DNA of 34,331 nucleotides from contig CAJOGF010000003.1 in assembly GCA_905233995.1 (NCBI GenBank), positions 1 through 34,331 on the forward strand, in the 5' to 3' direction. How positions within the stretch are numbered: the stretch's first letter is position 1; each line of letters starts with the position of its first letter. Made by a program: the position numbers and the translations under genes. The notes under the pieces were generated by a model. That model was not told where the DNA came from. It saw only the letters and a program-made list of their open reading frames with translations, and did no database searches. Below are positions 1 to 7,852 of the stretch, piece by piece. This DNA comes from an uncultured Bacteroidales bacterium. GTDB taxonomy: Bacteria; Bacteroidota; Bacteroidia; Bacteroidales; UBA3824.

Positions 1-1533
1 GTAAACATCTTTTGGGATTTTCTCCCCGTTAATAATTTTGGTTTGTAATATATCATAAACTTCGTCAAGGGATTTGTTCGGACAATTTTTTTGTCCCCAC
101 CTTATTACTGCCCAAGCCCTTCTGCTCGCTTCGGAATTGTCTCCATAGTACTGCCATTTAGGAGTTTTGCCATCAGTAGGATTGTCATTAAAATACTCTC
201 TCCTAAACGCAGGAACATTCATCTCGTTGTAATCTCGTACAAGGCGTAGCCCGTCTAAATCTGTTCTTAGGTCAGAATGCCCTACTTCATGCATAATTGA
301 TTCTGCAATTTCATCTATGCAGCCTCCCTTCGTGCCTATATATGCAATGCCATCACTATAGTAACTTTCATCGGTGGCGCGATCTGACATAAATCGAATC
401 GTTGTTTCGCTTATCGCTCGTTTTTTGTCCGCAATTATGGTCGAAATCTGTGCATCGGAATAGCCTGCATTTCTAAGCCTACGATAATAATCATTCGTGG
501 ACAGTTCAAATATAAGTGCCGACTTGATTCTGTCGGTATCGACTCTTTTTTCGTTTATAATGCCTTTGATTTTGGCAAACAAGCCGCCGTTGTTATTACT
601 TTGCTCTGACGACATATATGCTTGATGACTGACATTGTTTGACAAAAAATTGTCCTGCTTGGTCAAAGCGTTGACACCATTTGCATTGTCAGTGTGCAAA
701 TAATTCGCTATCTTGCCAATGTTTCTTTTTGCGCCGTTTGCTGACGGTGCAATTGTCATGCCTAAGTTCATCATGTCGCCTAATCCTGACAATACCATAT
801 CACCATACCTGCCATCATCAAATGCTTGCTTAGTTTTCTCAACTCCATCTTCGCTCGCAAGGTTGTATGCGCCATACCCTGCAAAGCCAAGTTGCACTGG
901 TTTTAAAGCGTAAAAAGGCATTGCAGCGTTAGTCGTGGCAAATTCCAATTCGCTGCCCACAGTAGAGGGTACGTAAGCATTGTAGCCAAGCATTGATTGT
1001 GTCGGGGAGCCGTTTAACAGCCCCTGTGCCATCATCGGTGTATCCAAAGAGGTCATTAAAGCGTCCACTCCACCACTTATCGCCCTTTTCGTCTTTCGGT
1101 ATGCTTTTTCGTACCACGGCATTTTATCGGATGTTACCGTTATTTCTGGCAGCATGCCGCCGTCATATATTATCTCATCGGGATTGTATGATATTTCCGT
1201 CTGATTCTGCGGTGGATTGACTTGCGTCTGTTTAATTTGTCCGCCTTTTGCAAAACATTTTGATTTGAATCTTTCTTTTGTCTCGTCGGGCAATTCATCG
1301 AAAGCGTCCTTGTCTTTAACATATATGTCGTATTGAACCTCGTATGGCAACTTTTCAAAAATACTGGTTATATCCTTTGGCGATAGCAACATCATAAGAC
1401 TTCGCCAATCTTTATGTTTGGGTGTAAAGATTAATCGTGGATTGCATTTGATGTCTTCCGATGCCATATTTATCATCGTGTCCCAGTCCATTGACGGCAC
1501 TATTGTACCACGATTAAATGGATCATTATTCAT
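1..1533 (-). CDS. Phage-like protein with C-terminal zincin (HEVGH) domain, partial
   Basis: The frame is open for 511 codons from ATG 1533 to base 1 with no stop, so the C-terminus lies outside the window. A strong ribosome site (GGAGG, 1543-1539) precedes the ATG. Residues 1-90 are a soluble N-terminal part. A Gly-Gly (97-98) and a Pro/Gln-rich linker follow, then LPEITVT (128-134) and a Gly/Ala/Met-rich middle. The C-terminal part from about residue 335 holds His415-Glu-Val-Gly-His419, a zinc protease motif, and Glu468 could be the third ligand. From memory, LPEVTVT-like peptides and zincin domains recur in crAss-like and other Bacteroidetes phage proteins; this is inference. GC is visibly higher than in neighbours (27 of 60 bases at 901-960). 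It could instead be a protein of another mobile element. The frame is certain; the phage assignment is moderate. Confidence 0.72.
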   Translation of the reverse strand, partial: MNNDPFNRGTIVPSMDWDTMINMASEDIKCNPRLIFTPKHKDWRSLMMLLSPKDITSIFEKLPYEVQYDIYVKDKDAFDELPDETKERFKSKCFAKGGQIKQTQVNPPQNQTEISYNPDEIIYDGGMLPEITVTSDKMPWYEKAYRKTKRAISGGVDALMTSLDTPMMAQGLLNGSPTQSMLGYNAYVPSTVGSELEFATTNAAMPFYALKPVQLGFAGYGAYNLASEDGVEKTKQAFDDGRYGDMVLSGLGDMMNLGMTIAPSANGAKRNIGKIANYLHTDNANGVNALTKQDNFLSNNVSHQAYMSSEQSNNNGGLFAKIKGIINEKRVDTDRIKSALIFELSTNDYYRRLRNAGYSDAQISTIIADKKRAISETTIRFMSDRATDESYYSDGIAYIGTKGGCIDEIAESIMHEVGHSDLRTDLDGLRLVRDYNEMNVPAFRREYFNDNPTDGKTPKWQYYGDNSEASRRAWAVIRWGQKNCPNKSLDEVYDILQTKIINGEKIPKDVY

Positions 1534-1577
1534 GATTACCTCCGTTTTTAATTGTTAATACTATGTTATTTATGCTA

Positions 1578-1635
1578 TTCTGACATTCTACTTCTCCCTT
1601 CGTGGAATTAGGCTTTTTGCCTGTCAGAACCACGA
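1578..1635 (-). promoter_or_regulatory. Structured leader RNA: possible nested pseudoknot
   Basis: Read on the minus strand, the leader contains UCGUGG (1635-1630), which pairs with CCACGA (1605-1600), and directly after it UUCUGACA (1629-1622), which pairs with UGUCAGAA (1585-1578). A small hairpin GGC-AAAAA-GCC (1621-1611) lies between. The strand order P1, P2, hairpin, P1', P2' is that of an H-type pseudoknot with a nested hairpin. The 14 bases between P1' and P2' are nearly all purine. It sits between a promoter (1670-1700) and the ribosome site (1539-1543). No known riboswitch is recognised. It may instead be a DNA site of overlapping dyads. Confidence 0.45.
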
Positions 1636-1669
1636 CTATTAAGTTTAAATTTTTCAAGTTTTTTTTCTG

Positions 1670-1700
1670 CAAAAATAATTTGTCTTTTCTCATTTGTCAA
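1670..1700 (-). promoter_or_regulatory. Bacteroidetes-type promoter for the phage-like gene
   Basis: On the minus strand TTG (1700-1698, part of TTGACA) is followed after 20 bases by TATTTTTG (1677-1670), an exact TAnnTTTG element. Transcription would begin near 1663, giving a leader of about 130 bases. Confidence 0.5.
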
Positions 1701-1828
1701 TAGTATATAAGAGTGATTGTTATATGTTTTTTGATTTTTTTTGCAAGTTTATTAAATTTTTTTCCATTTATGTAATAGTATAAGTTTTGTTCTAATATTC
1801 TAAAATTACTAAAATATTGAAAATCAAA

Positions 1829-1858
1829 TAAATGAAAAAATACTAAATGAAAAAATAC
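1829..1858. repeat. Exact tandem repeat, 2 x 15 bp
   Basis: TAAATGAAAAAATAC occurs at 1829-1843 and again, without a gap, at 1844-1858. It lies 10 bases beyond the stop codon of the porZ-like gene. It may be polymerase slippage in AT-rich sequence or a scar of an insertion event. Confidence 0.8.
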
Positions 1859-1868
1859 ATAAAAATTT

Positions 1869-3716
1869 TTAGTTTATAAACAAAATTTTTTTTACAATTG
1901 TGTGTTTTGAATCTAATCCTATTATGAAAATAAGATAAACGCCTGTGGCAACCCGATTTGAATTTAGATTTTTACCGTCCCAAGATACTTTTCCGCCTTC
2001 AGAAACGGTTTTGAAAACTAATCTTCCTGCAATATCGGTGATTCTAACGTCAGAATTATTTTCTAATCCTGAAAGAAAAATTTCGCCTTGATAATCTTTT
2101 CTGACTGGATTCGGATAAATTATTACATCATCTAAATCCTGCTGACTATCTTGTGTATCAGTCATATAAGATGCAAGTCCGCATGATGTCGAAAAAAATA
2201 CTTCGCCCGTTTTTCCGCAATATTCCATAAAATAAATAGTATCAGAGGGTAAGCCAGAATTATCTTTGGTGAAACGATAAACTTGTTCTTGTGCATCAGA
2301 GGAGACCACAAAAACGCCTGCGTCAAAAGTGGAAATCCATTTCCTTGATTTTCCGTCGCATTTTATGGCTGTAATATGTTTTGTACTAAGTAGATATTGC
2401 GAATAGTTGCCTAAATCTTCCGATACTTCCGTCGTTATCGGTTTTACAAACGAAAAACTCTCTTGAAACACATTTTCAGCCTTCTGAATTGTACAAATTC
2501 CTTTGTCGGTTGCAACCCAAACTTTACCCTCTGTGTCAACACAAATATCTGTAACGTTGTTGCCAATTTTCTGATTAGAAGCGGTTTGGGGATAAAACAC
2601 TTTTAAGTCATCGTCAGAAAAATCTATTGGTGTGCCGTTGAAACGAATCGCTAAAATACCGTAATCTTTCAAAATAATCCAAAAAATATCGTCAGAGATT
2701 TTTATAATTTTCGTGGCTTTGTATTTGATTTCTGAAAACAATTTAGAATCGTGCCATACGCCCAAATGGTCAAAAATCAAAAGATTATTTTCTGTTAACA
2801 CAAATAAATCTCCATCTTTGTTACAATCCATCGATAGTATTTTATTGTGTAATTCGTATTGCGATTTCAAAATGTAATTGCGATATTCGTAAAGCGTTCC
2901 GTTTTCGGAGCCGAGAAAAACATGTGAAGAATTGTAAGGATTATAAAATGCACACGTAAAATTTTGATTGTCAGGATTTTCTATGTTTTTGACATTATTT
3001 TTTAGAATTTCTGACCAAAAATGCTTTCCCAATGAGATTCCGCCTGAAAGATTTGATGAGGATAAAAAAGATATATTATCTTCTGCTATTGTGTTGACTA
3101 TTAAATTGTTATAATCCTCTGCTGAAATCTCTAATTTTTCAAAATTATAATTATCAATTTTTTTCCATTTTGAAAAATCTTCTAAAACGCTGCTATTTAA
3201 GTCTAAACAATATACTCCAAAAGTAGTTTGAGCGTAAATTTTATTGTTATTAACCTCCGACTTTAAAACCTCAAACGGAAAACTACAAACATTTTTTATT
3301 TCTTTTTTGTCAACATCAACAATCGAAAGTCCTGAATTATAAGAACAAAATATTAAAGTATTAGTACAATTAATATGATTTATTTTACTGTTATTTTGAG
3401 AAATATTTATTAATGTAAAAACATTTTTGTTGGCACAAATATCAATATTTCCACTATTGTAACCTATGCAAAAATATTTTCCGATTTTTTCTGCTGCCCC
3501 GCAAGATATATCCGAAGCACTAAGTGGTGAATTTTTTTTTAGGTATTCAATTTCTCCGTCTTCGCCAAGAAGAAATGCGCCATGATTACAAATACATAAT
3601 TTTTTGTCAGCAAAACTATAAACTTCCTTCACTTTCGACAAAGAAGGTATTGCAGTAAATTGTGCTTTACAATTTACTGCTGTTAAAATTAATAGTAATG
3701 TTACAAAAAATCTCAT
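1869..3716 (-). CDS. porZ: PorZ-like T9SS beta-propeller protein with C-terminal sorting domain
   Basis: PorZ is a surface protein of the T9SS that supports attachment of cargo to anionic lipopolysaccharide. The 615-residue product begins with a signal peptide (residues 1-19, ending CKAQ). Propeller-type repeats follow, with phrases typical of the family: GYNSGNIDI near the N-terminus, VWVATDKGI in the middle and a Gly-Glu-Val-Phe-Phe segment near the end. The last 80 residues are a type A sorting domain (YPNPV, then an ITDIAGRLV segment, GVYLIFI and a Lys-rich end). I place the start at ATG 3716 because the signal peptide begins there; its ATGA overlaps the ruvC stop, so translation is probably coupled. 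At 615 residues it is shorter than the P. gingivalis protein (about 780). The neighbours argue for PorZ rather than a general propeller protein, but that is not proven. Confidence 0.75.
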   Translation of the reverse strand: MRFFVTLLLILTAVNCKAQFTAIPSLSKVKEVYSFADKKLCICNHGAFLLGEDGEIEYLKKNSPLSASDISCGAAEKIGKYFCIGYNSGNIDICANKNVFTLINISQNNSKINHINCTNTLIFCSYNSGLSIVDVDKKEIKNVCSFPFEVLKSEVNNNKIYAQTTFGVYCLDLNSSVLEDFSKWKKIDNYNFEKLEISAEDYNNLIVNTIAEDNISFLSSSNLSGGISLGKHFWSEILKNNVKNIENPDNQNFTCAFYNPYNSSHVFLGSENGTLYEYRNYILKSQYELHNKILSMDCNKDGDLFVLTENNLLIFDHLGVWHDSKLFSEIKYKATKIIKISDDIFWIILKDYGILAIRFNGTPIDFSDDDLKVFYPQTASNQKIGNNVTDICVDTEGKVWVATDKGICTIQKAENVFQESFSFVKPITTEVSEDLGNYSQYLLSTKHITAIKCDGKSRKWISTFDAGVFVVSSDAQEQVYRFTKDNSGLPSDTIYFMEYCGKTGEVFFSTSCGLASYMTDTQDSQQDLDDVIIYPNPVRKDYQGEIFLSGLENNSDVRITDIAGRLVFKTVSEGGKVSWDGKNLNSNRVATGVYLIFIIGLDSKHTIVKKILFIN

Positions 3717-4258
3717 TTTATCACTCTTGACGGGTTTTCTGCAATAAATGCTGCCCAAGAATTTCCGCTTTTTAGTTTAGTTAAAGGGTTTTTGCATTGA
3801 TAGTGATGACAAACAGCGGCTGCGAGGGCATCTGTTGCATCGAATTTGTCTGGGACTTCTTGTAAGTTTAACATTCCGATTAACATTCTTGCAACTTGGT
3901 CTTTTGACGCATTGCCATAGCCTGTAACAGCGAGTTTTATTTTTCTTGGTTCGTATTCAAAGACTTTTACATTGTTGTTGACGGCAGCCGCGATTGCAAC
4001 TCCTTGAGCGCGACCGAGTTTTAACATCGATTGGGCGTTTTTTTCGTAGAATTGTGCTTCGATTGCTAATTCGTCTGGTTTGAAACTTTTGCATAGTCCT
4101 GACACTCTATCGAATATCATTTTCAACTTTAAGTATTTATCTTCAACATTGTGAATATCAAGCACACCAACAGCAAGACATTTTATTTTATTGTCGGCAG
4201 AATTTATAACGCCATAGCCCATAACGTTTGTACCCGGGTCAATTCCAAGTATAACCAT
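3713..4258 (-). CDS. ruvC: Holliday junction resolvase RuvC
   Basis: RuvC cuts Holliday junctions symmetrically, together with the RuvAB branch-migration complex. The 181-residue protein starts ILGIDPGTN, with the first catalytic Asp in GIDPG. It carries the second acidic residue in IEAQFY, and the last acidic pair in the DATDALAAAVCHH segment. The length is normal for the family (about 170-190). I chose ATG 4258; the upstream TTG at 4270 adds only four residues and overlaps the previous gene. It lies 5 bases after the idsA-like stop and overlaps the porZ-like start by 4 bases, so it is the middle gene of a three-gene operon. Confidence 0.95.
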   Translation of the reverse strand: MVILGIDPGTNVMGYGVINSADNKIKCLAVGVLDIHNVEDKYLKLKMIFDRVSGLCKSFKPDELAIEAQFYEKNAQSMLKLGRAQGVAIAAAVNNNVKVFEYEPRKIKLAVTGYGNASKDQVARMLIGMLNLQEVPDKFDATDALAAAVCHHYQCKNPLTKLKSGNSWAAFIAENPSRVIK

Positions 4259-4263
4259 TTTTT

Positions 4264-5226
4264 TTACCAAACTCTAATTCTAAGTTTTTCAATAAATGAT
4301 TTTAAAACTTCAGAATTTTTAATTTCGTCAAAAATTTTGAATGCTTTGTCGTAATACGAATTTATTAAGTCTTGACAATAAGTGTCAACTTTGTACAACG
4401 AAAAATATTCTTTTGCCTTTTGAAATTTTTGATTGAAATTCAGCGTTTTGTCGTTATAGAAATTAATCCATTCTTGTTTTTTGTCGTTTTCCAAAACCTC
4501 TATCATTCGAGTGTAGAAAACTGTTTTTTTGCCTTCGTTGACATCTCCTCCGATTGGTTTGCCGAGAATTTCTGGCGTTGAATAATTGTCGAGATAATCG
4601 TCTTGCAACTGAAAAGCAATCCCCATTTCGATTCCTAAATCGTAAAGTTTTTGTGCTGAAACCTTGTCAGCACCGCCGATTAACGCTCCTATTTTAAGAC
4701 ATGCGGCAGGAAGGACTGCTGTTTTAAGGCGTATCATTTCGATATAATCTTTCAAGAAGACATCGTTGTTTGTTTCAAAATCCATATCATATTGTTGACC
4801 TTCGCAAACCTCCAAAGCTGTTTCGAAAAAAATATCAAGAACTTCGTTTTTAACATTTTCTGGACATTCTGACACCAATTTTGAGGCAATATAACTCATT
4901 CCGTCGCCCGAAAGAATGGCGATATTGTTTCCCCATTTTGCATTTACGGTAGGTTGTTTTCTGCGAAGATTGCTGTTGTCCATAATGTCATCGTGAAGAA
5001 GGGTGAAATTATGAAAAACTTCTAATCCTAAGGCTGGTTTCAACGCTTTTGAAATGTCTTCGGAAAAAATGTTGCACGCCATAAGCGTTAAAACAGGCCT
5101 CATTCTTTTACCTCCAAGAGATAAAATATATTTTACTGGTTGATAGAAATTTTCTGGTTGTTGCGGAAAATTGAGGTTTTTGATACCGTTTTCGGTTATT
5201 TTTAAAAGTTCTTCAAATGTTTTCAT
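4264..5226 (-). CDS. Short-chain prenyl diphosphate synthase (FPP/GGPP type)
   Basis: This enzyme condenses isopentenyl diphosphate with allylic diphosphates. The 320-residue protein carries both Asp-rich motifs: DDIMD at residues 79-83 and QDDYLD in the C-terminal half. Phe74, five residues before the first motif, is bulky. By the known chain-length rule this stops elongation early, giving a C15-C20 product. This contrasts with the second synthase in the window (10687-11664). The start is ATG 5226; extensions further upstream begin at TTG inside the promoter. It heads the operon with ruvC and the porZ-like gene. The family is certain; the product length is inferred from one residue. Confidence 0.9.
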   Translation of the reverse strand: MKTFEELLKITENGIKNLNFPQQPENFYQPVKYILSLGGKRMRPVLTLMACNIFSEDISKALKPALGLEVFHNFTLLHDDIMDNSNLRRKQPTVNAKWGNNIAILSGDGMSYIASKLVSECPENVKNEVLDIFFETALEVCEGQQYDMDFETNNDVFLKDYIEMIRLKTAVLPAACLKIGALIGGADKVSAQKLYDLGIEMGIAFQLQDDYLDNYSTPEILGKPIGGDVNEGKKTVFYTRMIEVLENDKKQEWINFYNDKTLNFNQKFQKAKEYFSLYKVDTYCQDLINSYYDKAFKIFDEIKNSEVLKSFIEKLRIRVW

Positions 5227-5247
5227 ATTAAAAATATTTTTTATTTG

Positions 5248-5279
5248 CAAAGATATAAACAAAAAAAGAAATTGTCAAA
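5248..5279 (-). promoter_or_regulatory. Bacteroidetes-type promoter of the idsA-ruvC-porZ operon
   Basis: On the minus strand TTTG (5279-5276) and TATCTTTG (5255-5248) are 20 bases apart, a full match to the consensus. The leader before ATG 5226 would be only about 15-20 bases. The -33 element lies at the tip of the preceding terminator hairpin. Confidence 0.65.
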
Positions 5280-5299
5280 AAATGACAATTTCTTTTTTT
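5261..5299. terminator. Perfect 17-bp hairpin terminator, both directions
   Basis: AAAAAAAGAAATTGTCA (5261-5277) is fully complementary to 5283-5299, with a five-base A loop. A T-run closes it in either reading direction. On the minus strand it would end transcripts from metG before they enter the prenyl synthase operon. Confidence 0.75.
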
Positions 5300-5549
5300 A
5301 AAATACAATTAACAAAATAGATTTCAGGTTGTTATTCTATAGTAATCATTAAACACAAAAACAAAAACACAAAAGTTTTTTAAAACTTATGTAAAAAAGT
5401 AAAAACGAAAAACATCATGCAAAAAAACAATTTGATTCCTAATTGTTATTTGTTTACAAAGATAAGGGTTTTGTTGTATGCATTATTCTATTCATTTTGT
5501 TCATTTTGACAATTTTTTATTGTAAATATAAAAAAAATCCTCCTTTTTT

Positions 5550-7598
5550 TTATCCTATTTGACAGCCGTTTTCTAATTCAGAATCAGGATTTAAGAAATG
5601 TAGACTGCCATCGCTGCCTTCAGCGCAGAGAATCATACCTTTTGATTCGATACCTTTTATCTTTCTTGGTTCAAGATTTACAATCATAAGAATTTTTCTT
5701 CCTACAATGTCTTTCGGGTCGTAATGCTCTGCAATGCCTGAAACTAAAGTGCGTTTGTCGATTCCTGTATCAACAGTGAGTTTTAGAAGTTTGTTAGTTT
5801 TCGCAACTTTTTCGGCTTCAAGAATTGTTGCGGTGCGAATGTCGCATTTTTGAAAATCGTCAAAACTGATAAGCGTTTTTTGTGCTTTCGGTTGAAATTC
5901 TTTTTTCTGATTTTCAACTTTTGTGCGATTTAGTTTATCAATTTGTGCTTGTACTATTTCGTCGGTTATTGGTTCAAACAAAAGCGAAGATTTGTTGAGT
6001 TTGTGTTGCGGTTTTAGGATTTCTGCTGACGAAATTGTATCCCAATCTATTAGATTGTCAAGGTTCAAAAATTCTCTAAGTTTTTTCATAGAGAAAGGAA
6101 TAAACGGCTCTAAAACAGTAGATATAGCCGCTGTTATTTGAAGATTTACATAAAGAATAGTTTTTACTCTTTCTTTATCTGTCTTAATAACTTTCCAAGG
6201 CTCTTGTTCGGTAATGTATTTGTTTCCAAGACGACCTAATCCCATTGCGTTGTTAAGTGCTTCGCGGAAACGGTAGTTTTCAATACTTTTTTCAACCTCT
6301 TGCTTTATTTTGACAATTTCTTCCAACGCTTCTTTATCTGCTGAAGAAAGTTCACCGGGTTGAGGTACGTAGCCGTCAAAATATTTGTCTGTAAGTAGAA
6401 GTGTGCGGTTAACAAAATTTCCTAAAACGGCAACAAGTTCAGAATTGTTGCGCTGTTGAAAATCTTTCCATGAAAAATCGTTGTCTTTTGTCTCCGGAGC
6501 GTTTGCCGTTAAAACATAACGCAAAACGTCTTGTTTGTTTGGAAAATCTTCGTTATATTCATGCAACCAAACAGCCCAATTTCTTGAAGTAGAAATTTTG
6601 TCGCTTTCGAGATTCAAAAATTCGTTTGCGGGAACGTTGTCGGGTAGAATGTAGGAGCCTTCTGCTTTCAAAATTGACGGGAACACAATGCAATGGAAAA
6701 CAATATTGTCTTTTCCGATAAAATGGACGAGTTTACATTCGTCGGATTTCCAATATTTTTCCCATTCGGGCGTAAGTTGTTTTGTAAAAGATATATAGCC
6801 GATAGGAGCATCAAACCAAACGTAAAGCACTTTGCCGTCAGCACCTTCTACGGGTACGGGTATTCCCCAATCCAAGTCCCTGCTGACAGCGCGAGGTTGA
6901 AGACCTTGGTCAAGCCAACTTTTGCATTGTCCGTAAACGTTTACTTTCCAATTTTTGTGGTCTTGAAGAATCCATTTTTCAAGAAATTCTTGATATTTTT
7001 CGAGTGGCATATACCAATGTTTGGTTTCTTTAAGAACCAATTGAGAACCAGAAATTGCTGATTTCGGGTCTATTAAATCGGTCGGGTCGAGACTTGTGCC
7101 GCATTTTTCGCATTGATCTCCGTATGCGTTAGGGTTTCCGCAGTGCGGACAAGTACCAGTTATGTAACGGTCGGCAAGAAACTGTTTTGCTTCCTCGTCG
7201 TAGTATTGTTTTGAAGTTTTTTCAACAAAAACACCTTTATTATATAGTGTTTTGAAAATCTCTTGTGATGTTTCGGTATGAACCTGAGAGGAGGTTCTCG
7301 AATAAATGTCGAAGCTTATGCCGAAATCTTCAAATGCTTTTTTGTTGAGTTCGTGATACTTATCAATAATGTCTTGAGGTGTAACGCCTTCTTTGCGGGC
7401 TTTCATTGTGATAGCAACTCCGTGTTCGTCGGAACCGCAAATATGAAGTACATCTCTGTGTTTTAGGCGTTGATACCTAACATAAATATCCGAAGGTACG
7501 TAAACTCCTGCTAAATGTCCAATATGGATAGGTCCGTTTGCATACGGTAAAGCTGAGGTTACTAAAATACGTTTATACTTACAATTTTCTTCTGACAT
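5550..7598 (-). CDS. metG: Methionyl-tRNA synthetase with C-terminal tRNA-binding domain
   Basis: The enzyme charges tRNA-Met with methionine. The 682-residue protein has the class I HIGH motif at residues 25-28, a zinc knuckle (CPHCG and CEKCG, roughly residues 148-166) and the second signature as DKISTSRNW in place of KMSKS, a known variant form. The anticodon-binding helical part follows. A Trbp111-type tRNA-binding domain occupies about the last 110 residues (from [10 protein letters not shown], with [13 protein letters not shown]). Length and domain order are those of the longer bacterial MetRS that dimerises through this domain. The ATG at 7598 follows a good promoter (7630-7660), and the gene appears to be a single transcription unit. 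Confidence 0.97.
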   Translation of the reverse strand: MSEENCKYKRILVTSALPYANGPIHIGHLAGVYVPSDIYVRYQRLKHRDVLHICGSDEHGVAITMKARKEGVTPQDIIDKYHELNKKAFEDFGISFDIYSRTSSQVHTETSQEIFKTLYNKGVFVEKTSKQYYDEEAKQFLADRYITGTCPHCGNPNAYGDQCEKCGTSLDPTDLIDPKSAISGSQLVLKETKHWYMPLEKYQEFLEKWILQDHKNWKVNVYGQCKSWLDQGLQPRAVSRDLDWGIPVPVEGADGKVLYVWFDAPIGYISFTKQLTPEWEKYWKSDECKLVHFIGKDNIVFHCIVFPSILKAEGSYILPDNVPANEFLNLESDKISTSRNWAVWLHEYNEDFPNKQDVLRYVLTANAPETKDNDFSWKDFQQRNNSELVAVLGNFVNRTLLLTDKYFDGYVPQPGELSSADKEALEEIVKIKQEVEKSIENYRFREALNNAMGLGRLGNKYITEQEPWKVIKTDKERVKTILYVNLQITAAISTVLEPFIPFSMKKLREFLNLDNLIDWDTISSAEILKPQHKLNKSSLLFEPITDEIVQAQIDKLNRTKVENQKKEFQPKAQKTLISFDDFQKCDIRTATILEAEKVAKTNKLLKLTVDTGIDKRTLVSGIAEHYDPKDIVGRKILMIVNLEPRKIKGIESKGMILCAEGSDGSLHFLNPDSELENGCQIG

Positions 7599-7629
7599 GA
7601 TTTTTCAACGAATTATTTTTTTAACGCTG

Positions 7630-7660
7630 CAAAGATAATTTATTTTCTATCAGTTTCAAA
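7630..7660 (-). promoter_or_regulatory. Bacteroidetes-type promoter of metG
   Basis: On the minus strand TTTG (7660-7657) and TATCTTTG (7637-7630) are 19 bases apart, 32 bases upstream of the metG ATG. Confidence 0.65.
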
Positions 7661-7753
7661 ATAATATTTTTTGCTTTTTTATATAAAATTGCACGAAATT
7701 TGTATTTGTATTAAACGTAAAATGATGTTTAAGGTTTTAGAGATTTGTTTATA

Positions 7754-7798
7754 AAAAAAGGCGGCGGAAAATAATTAATTGTTTTCGGCCGTCTTTTT
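7754..7798. terminator. Hairpin with T-run, no obvious upstream gene
   Basis: AAAAAGGCGGCGGAAAA pairs, with one mismatch and a G-T pair, to TTTTCGGCCGTCTTTTT across a short AT loop. It has the shape of an intrinsic terminator on the plus strand. It lies between two divergent genes, so no annotated plus-strand gene runs into it. Confidence 0.5.
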
Positions 7799-7829
7799 GA
7801 TTTTTATTTCAAAAAAAATGTTTATTTTT

Positions 7830-7850
7830 ACGCCGTTTTTTGTTAGGCGT
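7830..7850 (+). promoter_or_regulatory. Small hairpin next to the DUF4271 start codon
   Basis: ACGCC (7830-7834) pairs with GGCGT (7846-7850) around an 11-base loop. The stem ends two bases before ATG 7853, where it could affect ribosome access. Confidence 0.3.
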
Positions 7851-7852
7851 AT

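Larger units (their letters stand above)
1534..1868. other. Gene-free stretch at the left-end junction
   Basis: This stretch separates the phage-like gene from the porZ-like gene. It holds the leader and promoter of the phage-like gene (to about 1700), an AT-rich section without a recognisable gene (1701-1828), and an exact tandem repeat (1829-1858) just after the porZ-like stop. I see no tRNA, no integrase and no further coding frame in it. Confidence 0.7.
5227..5549. other. Gene-free stretch between metG and the prenyl synthase
   Basis: This AT-rich stretch holds the terminator hairpin (5261-5299) and the promoter of the downstream operon (5248-5279). A second exact minus-strand -7 element, TATCTTTG (5464-5457), lacks a partner at the right distance. 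AAGTTTT-TT-AAAACTT near 5374-5389 is a small palindrome. No coding frame is credible. A short RNA running from about 5450 to the terminator is possible but unsupported by structure. Confidence 0.5.

Noticed and set aside
713-1358. Short frames of 60-75 codons on both strands
   Set aside because: They lie inside the long open minus-strand frame (1-1533), in other frames, and have no family features.
1578-1635. HDV-like self-cleaving ribozyme
   Set aside because: The strand order agrees, but P1 is six rather than seven pairs, five bases separate the inner hairpin from P1', and the joining stretch where the catalytic C should be has no C at all.
3717-3758. Longer start for the porZ-like gene
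   Set aside because: The extra 14 residues lie in ruvC and would place the signal peptide inside the chain; ATG 3716 overlaps the ruvC stop in the usual ATGA way.
5265-5464. 6S-like or other small RNA between metG and the prenyl synthase
   Set aside because: There is an exact -7 element and a terminator, but no -33 partner and no long stem expected of 6S RNA.
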